Shown: positions 18,572 through 27,455, counted from the first letter of the stretch. The stretch is DNA of 64,000 bases from Streptomyces collinus Tu 365 (GCF_000444875.1 NC_021985.1:3233535-3297534), one strand, 5' to 3'. Notes: generated by a model not told the origin, from the sequence alone. A program made the numbers and translations.

Positions 18572-20716
18572 CTACAAGGCCCCGGCCCCCTCCCCGGCCC
18601 GGCAGACCTCCAGCAGCGCGCGCAGCCGCGGCGAGGCCGTCAGCTCCTCCAGCGTGAGCGGACGGCCGTCGGGGCCGGCCACGGGCAGCCGCCAGTTCGG
18701 GTACTGGTCCCAGGTGCCGGGCAGGTTCTGCGGCCGCCGGTCGCCGACGCCGTCCGGGAGCCAGACGCCGATCAGCCGGGCCGGGGTGCGCAGCAGGAAA
18801 CGGTGGACGCCCTCGATCTCCGCCTGCTCGTCGGAGCCCGGGGGCCCGGCCGCCGGACTGTCCAGCAGCCCGAGGCTGCCCAGCAGCGCCAGCCACTCCG
18901 CCGCGTCCGCGGTCGCCTCCGCGCGCTCCTCGGCGGCCGGGCGGGTCAGCAGACCGAGGCGGTCGCGCAGCTCGACGTGGTCGCCGGTGAGCCGGGCCGC
19001 GGTCGGCGGCAGGTCGTGGGTGGTGGCGGTGGCCAGGCAGTCGGCGCGCCAGCGCTCCGGCGGCAGCGGACGGCCGTCGCCCTCCCAGTCCCGCTCGAAC
19101 CAGAGCACGGAGGTGCCGAGCACCCCGCGCCGCTGGAGCGTCTCGCGGACCCCGGGCTCCACGGTGCCCAGGTCCTCGCCGATCACCACCGCCCCGGCGC
19201 GGGAGGCCTCCAGGGCGAGCACGGCCAGCATGGCCTCGGCGTCGTAGCGGACGTAGGTGCCCTCGGTGGGCGGGCTGCCCTGGGGCACCCACCAGAGCCG
19301 GAACAGGCCCATCACGTGGTCGATGCGCAGGGCGCCGGCGTAGCGGAAGAGGGCGCGCAGGAGCCGGCGGAAGGGGGCGTACCCGGAGGCGGCGAGGCGG
19401 TCGGGGCGCCAGGGCGGCAGCCCCCAGTCCTGGCCGCGCGCGTTGAACGCGTCGGGCGGGGCGCCGACGGACATCCCGGCGGCGAAGTGGTCCCCCTGCG
19501 CCCAGGCGTCGGCGCCCGCCGGGTGCACCCCGACGGCGAGGTCGTGCACGATCCCGACGGGCATGCCGGCCTCGCGGGCGGTGCGCTGGGCGGCGCGGAG
19601 CTGGCCGTCGGTGAGCCAGGCGAGGCGGGAGTGGAAGTCGACGCGTGCGGCCAGCTCGGCCCGGGCCCGCGCGGTCGCGGCGGAGCGGGGGTCGCGCAGC
19701 GGCTCGGGCCACCGGTGCCAGTCGTGGCCGTACGTCTCGGCGAGGGCGTACCAGGTGGCGTGGTCCTCCAGCGCCTGTCCCTCCTCGGCGCGGAAGGCGT
19801 CGTAGGCGGCCTGCCGCCCCGGTCCGAGCGGGACCTGCAGGACCAGCTCGAGGGCCTGCCGTTTCAGCTCCCACACCGCGTCCCGGTCGATGAGGTCGCC
19901 CTTGTCGAGGACGGCGGCGCGCAGCCGTGCGGCGCGCTCCAGCAGTTCCTGGAGCCGGGCGCGGTCCGCGGGATCGTCGAGGTGGGCGAACTCGGGGATC
20001 GCCTCGATCCGCAGGTGCACGGGATCGGGGAAGCGGCGCGAGGACGGCCGGTACGGGGACGGGTCGGTCGGGGCTCCGGGCACGGCCGCGTGCAGCGGGT
20101 TGACCTGCACGAAGCCGGCGCCCGCGGTGCGTCCGGCCCAGCCGGCCAGCTCGGCCAGGTCACCGAGGTCGCCCATGCCCCAGGAGCGCCGCGACAGCAG
20201 CGAGTAGAGCTGGACGAGGAGGCCGTAGGAACGGCCGGCGAGAGCGGGCAGCCGGTCCGGCGCGACGACGAGATGGGCCTGGCCGGTGCGGCCGTCCGGG
20301 GCGGTGGCGGTCACCCGGTGCACGCCGAGCGGCAGGCCCTCGGCGCCGTCCCGCGCCTCGCCCTGCTCGGTCTCGACGGCCAGCCGGGTGCCGGGGGGCA
20401 GCGCGGTGAGAGCGGCCGGTGCGCCCGGGTCACCGGCCCAGTGCACGACCGTCGGCGGCAGCAGCCGCTCGCGCAGCTCGCGCTCCCGCACGGCGAGCGC
20501 GGAACGGACGGCGTCCGGGGTGCCCGCGTCGACGCCGAGGGCGGCCAGGGCGGCGACCACGGCGGAGGCGGGGACCACGACCGTGTGGTCCGGGGCGGGG
20601 CGGTAGGAGGTGGCGACGCCGTGCAGCCCGGCGAGCCGGGCCAGCGGTCCGTCCTCCCGCGGCTCGTCCTCGTGCGGTTGGTGCGCGTGCGGCTCGTCCT
20701 CGTGCGCCGCGGTCAT
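18572..20716 (-). CDS. malQ: 4-alpha-glucanotransferase (amylomaltase, GH77)
   Basis: This enzyme transfers alpha-1,4-glucan segments between maltodextrins in the cytoplasm. The 714-residue length fits the actinobacterial GH77 type with an N-terminal extension. The catalytic nucleophile lies in ALRIDHVMGLFRLWW, the acid/base in VIGEDLGTVEP and the third acid region in TTHDLPPTAARLTGDH. MGDLGDLAEL, also typical of GH77, lies near residue 180. The first 25 residues are His/Glu/Pro-rich repeats (HEDEP, HQPHEDEP). The ATG directly abuts the stop of the preceding small gene (TAGATG), so the two are translationally coupled. No other glycogen or maltose genes are nearby. Confidence 0.93.
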   Translation of the reverse strand: MTAAHEDEPHAHQPHEDEPREDGPLARLAGLHGVATSYRPAPDHTVVVPASAVVAALAALGVDAGTPDAVRSALAVRERELRERLLPPTVVHWAGDPGAPAALTALPPGTRLAVETEQGEARDGAEGLPLGVHRVTATAPDGRTGQAHLVVAPDRLPALAGRSYGLLVQLYSLLSRRSWGMGDLGDLAELAGWAGRTAGAGFVQVNPLHAAVPGAPTDPSPYRPSSRRFPDPVHLRIEAIPEFAHLDDPADRARLQELLERAARLRAAVLDKGDLIDRDAVWELKRQALELVLQVPLGPGRQAAYDAFRAEEGQALEDHATWYALAETYGHDWHRWPEPLRDPRSAATARARAELAARVDFHSRLAWLTDGQLRAAQRTAREAGMPVGIVHDLAVGVHPAGADAWAQGDHFAAGMSVGAPPDAFNARGQDWGLPPWRPDRLAASGYAPFRRLLRALFRYAGALRIDHVMGLFRLWWVPQGSPPTEGTYVRYDAEAMLAVLALEASRAGAVVIGEDLGTVEPGVRETLQRRGVLGTSVLWFERDWEGDGRPLPPERWRADCLATATTHDLPPTAARLTGDHVELRDRLGLLTRPAAEERAEATADAAEWLALLGSLGLLDSPAAGPPGSDEQAEIEGVHRFLLRTPARLIGVWLPDGVGDRRPQNLPGTWDQYPNWRLPVAGPDGRPLTLEELTASPRLRALLEVCRAGEGAGAL

Positions 20717-20962
20717 CTACAGCACCGCGTCGAACGAGTCGGGTACCGGGTCGGACTCGCTGGTCAGCGGGGCCGCGTCGGCGAGCGGCGGCTCGCTGGT
20801 CAGCGGCTCGGCGTCGGGCAGCGGCGGCTCGCTGGTCAGGGGCGCCTCCCCGCACGCGGCCTCCGCGCTGAAGACGCACGCCTGTACGTCGGTGGTCTCG
20901 GCGGACGGGTCCGCCACGGGTTTCCACTGGGCCGGGATCGTGAGACGAGCCGGTGCGGCCAC
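20717..20962 (-). CDS. small acidic protein of unknown function, coupled to malQ
   Basis: This 81-residue protein has no recognised domain. It begins with a compact segment (PARLTIPAQWKP) containing the only Trp, has two cysteines (QACVF and AACGE), and ends in a Pro/Ser/Asp/Glu-rich tail with three repeats of PLTSE. The GTG start (20960-20962) has AAGGAGG at ideal spacing. Its stop touches the malQ start, so it is the first gene of the malQ transcript. Function is unknown; the clear ribosome-binding site and coupling support it as real. Confidence 0.7.
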   Translation of the reverse strand: MAAPARLTIPAQWKPVADPSAETTDVQACVFSAEAACGEAPLTSEPPLPDAEPLTSEPPLADAAPLTSESDPVPDSFDAVL

Positions 20963-21114
20963 GGGGGCCTCCTTGTCGCTGGGTCGATTGCTGCGGCTTG
21001 CGGTGGTTACGGCAGGCCTACCCAGAGACGGCGGCGGCACTCACCACGACCGGTGGGGCAGGGGTGCGCGCCCGGTGGTGATCCGGTACCGGCCGGGCCG
21101 TCGATAGAGGGGGT

Positions 21115-21732
21115 GTGAGACTGTTCCGCCCCGTGGGGGGCCAGCGGGAGAAGGACGGCGCCGGTGGCGACGCGGCACTGCTGCGGGCCGTCGCCGCGGG
21201 AGACGCGGCGGCGATGGCCGAGCTGTACGACCGGCACGCGGGATGGCTGCACGCGCGGCTGACCCGGCGCTGCGCCGATCCCGAGGTGGTCCGGGAGGTG
21301 CTGCAGGACACCTTCGTCACGGTGTGGCGGTCGGCGGCCGGGCACCGCGGGCAGGAGACCGGCGGCTGGCTGTGGACCATCGCGGCGCGGCGGCTGGTCG
21401 ACGCCCGGCGGGCGCAGGAGCGGGCCGCCCGGCTGGCGGGCCCGCCGCTGGAACCGGAGCCGCACGGCCGGTACGCGGCCACGGCGTCCGCCGAGGACAG
21501 GGTGCTGGCCGGTCTGGAGTACGGCGACGTCGGCGCCGCCCTGGACCGGATCTCCCCGGAGCTGCGCGCGGTGCTGCGCGCGACCGTCGTGGACGGGCTG
21601 AGCACCCGGGAGGCGGCGCGGCTGCTGGGCATACCCGAGGGCACGGTCAAGTCCCGTGCCCGGCGGGCCCGCGCCGAGCTGCGCACGGCCCTCGGCCACC
21701 TGCACCCGTCCCCGCTGGGAGGCACGGCATGA
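21115..21732 (+). CDS. ECF RNA polymerase sigma factor
   Basis: This 205-residue protein has a sigma-2 domain (AAMAELYDRHAGWLHARL, then VLQDTFVTVWRSAAGH) and a sigma-4 helix-turn-helix (STREAARLLGIPEGTVKSRA, near residue 170). The GTG start follows GAGGGGG closely. Its stop overlaps the ATG of the next gene (ATGA). The following genes encode a zf-HC2 membrane protein and an ABC transporter, so this sigma factor is probably held by its downstream partner and released by a surface or envelope signal. Target promoters were not identified. Confidence 0.93.
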   Translation: MRLFRPVGGQREKDGAGGDAALLRAVAAGDAAAMAELYDRHAGWLHARLTRRCADPEVVREVLQDTFVTVWRSAAGHRGQETGGWLWTIAARRLVDARRAQERAARLAGPPLEPEPHGRYAATASAEDRVLAGLEYGDVGAALDRISPELRAVLRATVVDGLSTREAARLLGIPEGTVKSRARRARAELRTALGHLHPSPLGGTA

Positions 21733-22616
21733 CCCGCGGCAACGCCTCTGTGTGGCACGCCTGCGACGACCTCGTCGCCCGCTACGCGGACGGCTCCCTG
21801 CCGGAGCCGGACGCCTGGTCGCTGGAGAAGCATCTGGAAGGCTGCACGCAGTGCGCCGTCCGGGTGTCGCGGGCGGTGCGCGGCACGGCGCCCGGCGCGC
21901 TGCTGGCCGAGGTGCGGGAGGCCGTGCTGGCGGCCGCCCCGCCGGCGGCGCTGCCGCTCGTAGCGGCGCCCGCGCCGGTCCCGGGCCCGCCCCGCGCCGC
22001 CCGTCTGCTGTGGGCCGCCGGGCCCGCGGTGCGCGGGGCGTGGCTGCCCGCGGTGCTGCTGGTGGCCCTGGGTGCGATGGCCCTGGGATTCGGCGGCGGG
22101 TTCCACGGGGCGCGGGCGCTGCTGCTGGCGATCGCCCCGGTCGTGCCGGTCGCCGGGGTCGCGCTGTCCTACGGGCCGCACGCCGACCCGCTGTACGAGG
22201 TGGTCGCGGCCACCCCGGCGGGCGGGCTGCGGCTCGCGCTGACCCGGACGGCCGTGGTGCTCGCGGTGTGCCTGCCGCTGCTGACCCTCACCGGTCTGCT
22301 GCTGCCCGCCTCGGGTGCCCCGGCCGCCGCGGCGTGGCTGCTGCCGGGGCTGGCGCTGTCCCTGGCCACGCTGGCCCTGGCCTCCTTCACCGGCTGCCGG
22401 ACGGCCGCCGGTGTGACGGCGGGGGGCTGGCTGTGCGCGGTGCTCGCGCCGGTGCCGGCCGCGCCGGGCGGCGAGGCCACGCGGCGGCTGGCCGAGCAGC
22501 TCTCCCGCTGCCTGGACGGCGCGGGGGCGCAGGGCGCGTGGGCGGCGGCGGCCGTGCTCAGCGCGGCGCTGCTCGCGGCCCGCCGCCCGGCCTACGACCG
22601 CCTCCCGCGCCGCTAG
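21729..22616 (+). CDS. zf-HC2 anti-sigma factor with multi-helix membrane domain
   Basis: This 295-residue protein starts with a zinc-binding anti-sigma domain: VWHACDDLVARYADG followed by KHLEGCTQC, giving the H-x3-C-x2-C ZAS pattern by about residue 40. The rest carries about six hydrophobic helices (VLLVALGAMALGFGGG, LLLAIAPVVPVAGVALS and others), much more than the single helix of a standard anti-sigma factor. This suggests that the membrane part itself senses or couples to the transporter encoded next. The start overlaps the sigma stop. Confidence 0.88.
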   Translation: MTRGNASVWHACDDLVARYADGSLPEPDAWSLEKHLEGCTQCAVRVSRAVRGTAPGALLAEVREAVLAAAPPAALPLVAAPAPVPGPPRAARLLWAAGPAVRGAWLPAVLLVALGAMALGFGGGFHGARALLLAIAPVVPVAGVALSYGPHADPLYEVVAATPAGGLRLALTRTAVVLAVCLPLLTLTGLLLPASGAPAAAAWLLPGLALSLATLALASFTGCRTAAGVTAGGWLCAVLAPVPAAPGGEATRRLAEQLSRCLDGAGAQGAWAAAAVLSAALLAARRPAYDRLPRR

Positions 22617-22645
22617 GCCGTGTCCGGCCCCTCCGGCGCTTCCTC

Positions 22646-22692
22646 CGATCTCCGGTTCCTCGATCCTCCGGTTCTTCGATCCTCCGATCCGC
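22646..22692 (+). repeat. three imperfect 15-16 bp tandem units
   Basis: Units starting CGATC at 22646, 22661 and 22677 read CGATCTCCGGTTCCT, CGATCCTCCGGTTCTT and CGATCCTCCGATCCGC. They lie in the 126-base gap between the anti-sigma gene and the ABC ATPase gene, the only sizeable gap in this operon. Role unknown. Confidence 0.5.
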
Positions 22693-22742
22693 CGGTGACC
22701 GCGGCCGTCCGTGGCCGTCCCGGCATCCTCTGGGAGACCCCT

Positions 22743-23516
22743 GTGAGTTCCGTACGCGTGACCGGCCTGCGGGTCCGGCATCGCAAGACCGTCGCGCTGG
22801 ACGGCGTCGACCTCGACCTCGGCACCGGGGTGCACGGCCTGCTCGGGCCGAACGGTGCCGGGAAGACCTCGCTGATCCGGGTGCTGGCCACCGTGGCGCA
22901 GCCGTCCGGCGGCCGGGTGGAGATCCTCGGCCGGGACACCGCAGAACAGCGGGGGCGGACCGAGGTCCGGCGCCGGCTGGGCTACCTGCCCCAAGAGTTC
23001 GGCCACTACCCGGGCTTCACCGTGCGGGAGTTCGTGGCGTACGTGGCCTGGCTGAAGGAGGTGCCCGCCGCGCGCGTGCCGGACGCCGTGGCGGACGTCG
23101 TCGCCCGGGTCGGCCTCGCGGACCGCATCGACGCGCGGATCCGCACCCTGTCCGGGGGCATGGTCCGCCGGGTCGGCATCGCGCAGGCCCTGGTGAACGA
23201 ACCGGGGGTGCTGCTGCTGGACGAGCCGACCGCCGGTCTGGACCCCGAGCAACGCGTGGAGTTCCGCGAGCTGCTGCGCGAACTGGGCACCTCGGCCACG
23301 GTGCTGGTCTCCACCCACCTGGTGGAGGACGTGGCCGCCGCCTGTACGGAGGTCACCCTGCTGGACGCGGGACGGATCGCCTACCGGGGCACCCCGCGGT
23401 CGCTCTCGGAGCTGGGCGAGGTCTCGGACGGGCCCGGCGACCACCCGATCGAGCGCGGCTACACGGCCGCGCTGCGGGCCCACCGGGCACCGGGTGCGCG
23501 GGAGTCGGTGCGATGA
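22743..23516 (+). CDS. ABC transporter ATP-binding protein
   Basis: This 257-residue ATPase has Walker A (GLLGPNGAGKTS), Q-loop (LPQEF), signature (LSGGMVRRVG), Walker B (LLLDEPTAGLDP) and H-loop (VLVSTHLVED). It belongs to the DRA/NatA-like exporter type. GTG 22743 is chosen because GGGAG lies 7 bases upstream; an in-frame ATG at 22620 would place the tandem repeats in the protein. It overlaps the next gene by ATGA. With the two membrane proteins that follow it would form an ABC-2-like transporter controlled with the sigma/anti-sigma pair. Confidence 0.93.
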   Translation: MSSVRVTGLRVRHRKTVALDGVDLDLGTGVHGLLGPNGAGKTSLIRVLATVAQPSGGRVEILGRDTAEQRGRTEVRRRLGYLPQEFGHYPGFTVREFVAYVAWLKEVPAARVPDAVADVVARVGLADRIDARIRTLSGGMVRRVGIAQALVNEPGVLLLDEPTAGLDPEQRVEFRELLRELGTSATVLVSTHLVEDVAAACTEVTLLDAGRIAYRGTPRSLSELGEVSDGPGDHPIERGYTAALRAHRAPGARESVR

Positions 23517-24841
23517 CTGCCGTGACCGTACCGAGGACGCCCGTGCGGGCGCCCCATCCGTTGCGCGCGGAGGCCGTGCGCGGCTTCGCGCCCTTCGCCG
23601 GGGCCGCCGTGGTGCTCACGCTCGCGGTGCTGCTGACCGGCACCTCGGCGCACTGGCAGGGCGGCTGGGCGGAGACCGCCGCCCAGCTGCACAACAGCGT
23701 ACTGATCTCCGTTCCGCTGGCCGCGGCGGCGGGCTGCTGGCAGGGCGGCCGGGAGCGGCGGCGCCGTACCGAGGAGCTGTGGGGGACGGTCGTCCGCACC
23801 CCGCTGGCCCGGTTCCTGGCCTCGGCGCTGCCGGTCGCGCTCTGGACGGCGGCCGGCCACCTGGTCGCGGCGGGGCTCGCGATGCTCGCCACCTGGCCCT
23901 ACGCGCAGGGCGACCGGCCCCGGCTCGGCCCGCTGCCCGGGGACGCCGTGGCGGTGGCCGCGGCCGCGCTGCTCGGGCACGTGGTGGGCCGGGCCGTGCC
24001 GACCCGGCTGGCCGCGCCGCTGCTGGGGATCGCCGGGTACGTGGGGCTCGGTGTGCTCACGTCGGCGGGCCCGGGGCTCGCCCGTCACCTCGACCCGGCC
24101 ACCCCGGTCATGGACACCGACGTCCCGGTGTGGTGGCAGCCGCTCGCGATGGCCGGGTGGACGGCCGGCCTGGCGCTCGCCGCCACGCTCGGGTACGCCG
24201 CGCGGCGGCGGGCCACGGCCCTGCTGCCGCTGGCGGCCGCCGTGGCCGCGGCCACGGTGCTGGGGCAGACCGGGGAGGGCCTGTGGCACGAGGACCCGCT
24301 CGTGCGCCGGCACGTCTGTGACACCTCGGTCACGCCGGCGGTCTGCGTCGACGCCCGGTTCGCGGGGATGCTCCCGCAGATCACCGACGCCCTGTCCGGC
24401 ATCACGGGCCGGCTGAAGGGGGTCCGCAACCTGCCGACGCGGTGGGAGAACGGGAACCACGAGTCGCGTGACCCCGAGGCTCGGCTGCCCATGCTGACGC
24501 CCCTGGGCTGGTCGGTCGTGCGGGGACGGCTGACCGATCCGCGGCAGTACGCCTGGGAGGCGGCCGCGGCGCTGGAACGGCGCCCCGAGTGCCTCCACCC
24601 GACACGGCGGATGGTCCTCGCCGACGACGCGGTGGAGACCTACCTGGCGCCCAGCCCGCTGCAGGACGGCCTGGACGCGTGGGACACGGAGGGCAGCGCG
24701 GAGCAGCGCGCGGAGCAGCGCGCCCGCCGGGAAGCGCGGGCCCGGCTGCGCGCGATGGGCGGGGCGGAGCGCCGGGCCTGGCTGTCGGCGTACTTCGCGA
24801 CGGCGGGCACCTGTGACGTGAAGGGGGTGCCGGCCCTGTGA
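23513..24841 (+). CDS. ABC-2-like membrane protein with C-terminal soluble domain
   Basis: This 442-residue protein has about six membrane helices in its first 260 residues (AGAAVVLTLAVLLTG, VLISVPLAAAAGCW, ALPVALWTAAGHLVAAGLAM and others). A soluble domain of about 180 residues follows, with three cysteines (RHVCDTS, AVCVDARF, PECLHP) and a charged helical end (EQRAEQRARREARARLR). The C-terminal part is probably outside the cell. No family is recognised from memory, but the overlap with the ATPase gene on one side and the next membrane gene on the other marks it as the transporter's permease. Confidence 0.8.
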   Translation: MTAVTVPRTPVRAPHPLRAEAVRGFAPFAGAAVVLTLAVLLTGTSAHWQGGWAETAAQLHNSVLISVPLAAAAGCWQGGRERRRRTEELWGTVVRTPLARFLASALPVALWTAAGHLVAAGLAMLATWPYAQGDRPRLGPLPGDAVAVAAAALLGHVVGRAVPTRLAAPLLGIAGYVGLGVLTSAGPGLARHLDPATPVMDTDVPVWWQPLAMAGWTAGLALAATLGYAARRRATALLPLAAAVAAATVLGQTGEGLWHEDPLVRRHVCDTSVTPAVCVDARFAGMLPQITDALSGITGRLKGVRNLPTRWENGNHESRDPEARLPMLTPLGWSVVRGRLTDPRQYAWEAAAALERRPECLHPTRRMVLADDAVETYLAPSPLQDGLDAWDTEGSAEQRAEQRARREARARLRAMGGAERRAWLSAYFATAGTCDVKGVPAL

Positions 24842-25440
24842 CCGGATTCCTGCTCTACGCCCGTTCCCGCGCCGTCCCGCTCGCGGTGTGCGCGCTGGCC
24901 GCCACCACCGCCTTCGCGGTCTGGGCCGCGCGCGGCCTGGACGCCTACCTGGACCCCGGGCGCCGGGTGCCCGTCGTCGCGCTGGCCCCGCTGCTGGCGG
25001 CCGCGGTGATCGGCACGAGTCTGCACACGGCCTCGGACGAGCTGGACCGGACGGCGGTACGGCCCTGGTGGCCGCGCCGGCTGGCGCAGCTCGGGGCGCT
25101 GACGGCCCTGGCGGCGACGCTGCTGCCGCTGGCGGTGCTGGGGCACGCGGAGACGTTCGGGGCGCCCGCCATGATCCGCAACGCGCTCGGCTGCACGGGT
25201 GTCACGGCGGCTTCGGCCGTCCTGCTCGGCGCACGGCTGAGCTGGCTGCCCGCCTTCGGCTACGTGAGCGCGGTGTACCTGGCGTCGGTGGGGACGCGCG
25301 GGCGCGCGGTGACGGTGTGGGCCTGGCCGATGCAGCCGGGCGCGCAGCCGGGCGCCTGGGCGGCGGCCCTCGCCGCCTTCGTGCTGGGCGCCGCCGCGTA
25401 CGCGGGGCGCGGGGCGCGCGCCGACGGGCCCCGCGGCTGA
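24838..25440 (+). CDS. membrane protein, probable second permease subunit
   Basis: This 200-residue protein has about six hydrophobic helices (AVCALAATTAFAVWAA, VALAPLLAAAVIGTS, LTALAATLLPLAVLG, and AAALAAFVLGAAAYAG near the end). The GTG start overlaps the previous stop (GTGA), so translation is coupled. It is the last of five genes in the sigma - anti-sigma - ABC operon. No family is recognised; it lacks any conserved soluble motif. Confidence 0.75.
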   Translation: MTGFLLYARSRAVPLAVCALAATTAFAVWAARGLDAYLDPGRRVPVVALAPLLAAAVIGTSLHTASDELDRTAVRPWWPRRLAQLGALTALAATLLPLAVLGHAETFGAPAMIRNALGCTGVTAASAVLLGARLSWLPAFGYVSAVYLASVGTRGRAVTVWAWPMQPGAQPGAWAAALAAFVLGAAAYAGRGARADGPRG

Positions 25441-25481
25441 CCGGTGCCGTTCGGCCACGGGGTGCGCGAAGGCCCGGATCG

Positions 25482-26018
25482 TCAGGCGGAAATGCCGTCG
25501 ATCCGGGCCATGGCGTCGTCCGCGCCGTACGGCTGCAGATAGGGCAGCCAGCGCGGGTCCCTATGGCCGGTCCCGATGATGCGCCAGGCGAGGCCGGTGG
25601 GCGGAGCGGGTTTGTGGCGCAGCCGCCAGCCCAGTTCGACGAGGTGGCGGTCGGCCTTGACGTGGTTGCAGCGGCGGCAGGATGCCACCACGTTGTCCCA
25701 GACGTGCTTGCCCCCGCGGCTGCGCGGGATGACATGGTCGACGCTGGTTGCGACGCCACCGCAGTACATGCACCGGCCCCCGTCCCGGGCGAAGAGCGCG
25801 CGGCGGGTGAGAGGAACGGGCCCGCGGTAGGGAACCCGGACGAAACGCTTGAGCCGGACCACGCTGGGTGCGGGGACTGTGACGGTCGCGCTGTGCATAA
25901 AGGCGCCGGATTCCTCGAGGGAGACGGCCTTGTTCTCCAGGACGAGGACGAGCGCGCGGCGGAGCGGTACGACGCCGAGCGGCTCGTACGACGCGTTGAG
26001 GACCAGGACATGCGGCAC
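25482..26018 (-). CDS. HNH endonuclease-family protein
   Basis: This 178-residue protein carries a zinc-bound HNH domain: GRCMYCGG, then TSVDHVIPRSRGGKHVWDN, then SCRRCNHVKADR. These give two Cys pairs and the His/Asn of the ββα-metal fold. The N-terminus PHVLVLNASYEPLGVVPLRR is typical of a widespread actinobacterial HNH family of unknown role. The GTG start has AAGGAGG at ideal spacing, and a 41-codon upstream extension is discarded. No restriction-modification, phage or mobile genes are adjacent, so a housekeeping DNA-processing role is as likely as defence. Confidence 0.88.
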   Translation of the reverse strand: MPHVLVLNASYEPLGVVPLRRALVLVLENKAVSLEESGAFMHSATVTVPAPSVVRLKRFVRVPYRGPVPLTRRALFARDGGRCMYCGGVATSVDHVIPRSRGGKHVWDNVVASCRRCNHVKADRHLVELGWRLRHKPAPPTGLAWRIIGTGHRDPRWLPYLQPYGADDAMARIDGISA

Positions 26019-26264
26019 GGGTGCCTCCTTGGGCGTCGGCGGCGCGTGGCTCGCGCCGGGACGATCTGCAGTCAGTCTCCCCTCATGCCTGGTGAACGCG
26101 CCACCATGTCCCGGTAACGGGCTGGGAGTGTTTTCGACCACACCTGAGGGATCCCCAGGATCATGGCCTGTTCAAGCCGGGGTGAGACCGGTCTCTCCTC
26201 CCGGAACGGCGCGGAGCACCCACGATGCCCCGTTAGTGTGTTGGTTCTGTCCGTCCGGTGACCT

Positions 26265-26280
26265 TTTCGTGATCGCGAAA
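26265..26280. promoter_or_regulatory. inverted repeat TTTCG-N6-CGAAA upstream of mscS
   Basis: TTTCG (26265-26269) and CGAAA (26276-26280) are exact complements in the divergent region between the HNH gene and the channel gene, 65 bases before the channel start. A duplicated CTTGACCGCCC-like phrase follows at about 26283 and 26297. A regulatory role is a guess from position. Confidence 0.3.
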
Positions 26281-26345
26281 GCCTTGACCGCCCCGCCTTG
26301 ACCGCCCTGCCGGACGGACCCCGCAGCACCATGGAGGTACCTGCC

Positions 26346-27455
26346 GTGTCCTTGCCCGTCGTCCAGCTGGCCGCCGGCGCGTCACCGTCCCCCTCCCCCT
26401 CCCCCTCCGGTTCGACCGCACCGGCCGTCCCCTCGCTCCAGGACGCCCAGGAGAGCGCGACGAACGCGGCGAGCTGGGTGGAGCAGAACTGGTCGACCTG
26501 GCTCGCGATGGGTCTGCAGATCCTGCTGGTCGTGGTCGTGGCCGTCACGCTCAGAGCGGTGGTCCGGCGGGCGATCACCCAGCTCATCGAGCGGATGACC
26601 CGGTCGGCCCAGACGGCGGAGGGCAGCGCGCTGGGCGGGCTGCTGGTCAACGTCGAGCGGCGCCGGCAGCGGGCGGCCGCGATCGGCTCGGTGCTGCGCT
26701 CGGTGGCCAGTTTCCTGATCCTGGGTACGGCAGCGCTGATGGTGTTGTCCACGTTCAAGATCAACCTGGCGCCGCTGCTGGCCTCGGCGGGTGTGGCCGG
26801 TGTGGCGATCGGTTTCGGCGCCCGGAACCTGGTGACGGACTTCCTCTCCGGTGTGTTCATGATCCTGGAGGACCAGTACGGCGTCGGTGACGTGATCGAC
26901 GCGGGCGTGGCCTCCGGCGAGGTGATAGAGGTCGGACTGCGGGTGACCAAGCTGCGCGGCGCCGACGGCGAGATCTGGTACGTCCGCAACGGCGAGGTCA
27001 AGCGGATCGGCAACCTCTCCCAGGGCTGGGCGACGGCCGGGGTCGACGTGACCGTGAGGGCGGGCGAGGACCTGGACCGGGTCAAGGCCACGCTGGACGA
27101 GGTCGCCGAGAAGATGACCAAGGAAGAGCCCTGGAACGAGCTGCTGTGGGGCCCGGTCGAGGTGCTCGGCCTGGACTCCGTGCTGATCGACTCCATGGTG
27201 GTCCGGGTCACGGCCAGGACCATGCCGGGCAAGTCGGTGACCGTGGAGCGCGAACTGCGCTGGCGCATCAAGCGGGCGTTCGACGCGGTGAGCATCCGCA
27301 TCGTGGGCGGGGCGACGGCCCTGGAGGACGTCGAGGACACCCCGGACCCGATGGCGGCGGTGGCGGCGCCGTCGGCGTACTCCAACGCGGACTCCCCGCA
27401 GGCGGCGGCCGCGTCGCCGATCGCGGTGCAGCGTTCGACACCACCCGCCAAGTAG
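26346..27455 (+). CDS. MscS-family small-conductance mechanosensitive channel
   Basis: This 369-residue protein would release solutes under low-osmolarity shock. It has a first membrane helix (MGLQILLVVVVAVTLRAVV), a second (SVASFLILGTAALMVLSTF), the pore-lining helix (LLASAGVAGVAIGFGARNLV) and the beta domain signature FSGVFMILEDQYGVGDVI. The Gly/Ala pattern of the pore helix is characteristic. The C-terminal 60 residues are Ala/Ser/Pro-rich and probably disordered. GTG 26346 is chosen because GGAGG lies 7 bases upstream; two earlier in-frame starts are less well placed. It is monocistronic and followed by a terminator. Confidence 0.9.
   Translation: MSLPVVQLAAGASPSPSPSPSGSTAPAVPSLQDAQESATNAASWVEQNWSTWLAMGLQILLVVVVAVTLRAVVRRAITQLIERMTRSAQTAEGSALGGLLVNVERRRQRAAAIGSVLRSVASFLILGTAALMVLSTFKINLAPLLASAGVAGVAIGFGARNLVTDFLSGVFMILEDQYGVGDVIDAGVASGEVIEVGLRVTKLRGADGEIWYVRNGEVKRIGNLSQGWATAGVDVTVRAGEDLDRVKATLDEVAEKMTKEEPWNELLWGPVEVLGLDSVLIDSMVVRVTARTMPGKSVTVERELRWRIKRAFDAVSIRIVGGATALEDVEDTPDPMAAVAAPSAYSNADSPQAAAASPIAVQRSTPPAK

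Noticed and set aside
25482..26018. Homing endonuclease or restriction enzyme
   Set aside because: The HNH domain is present, but there is no intron, intein, methylase or phage gene nearby and this single-domain family is widespread in actinobacterial chromosomes.
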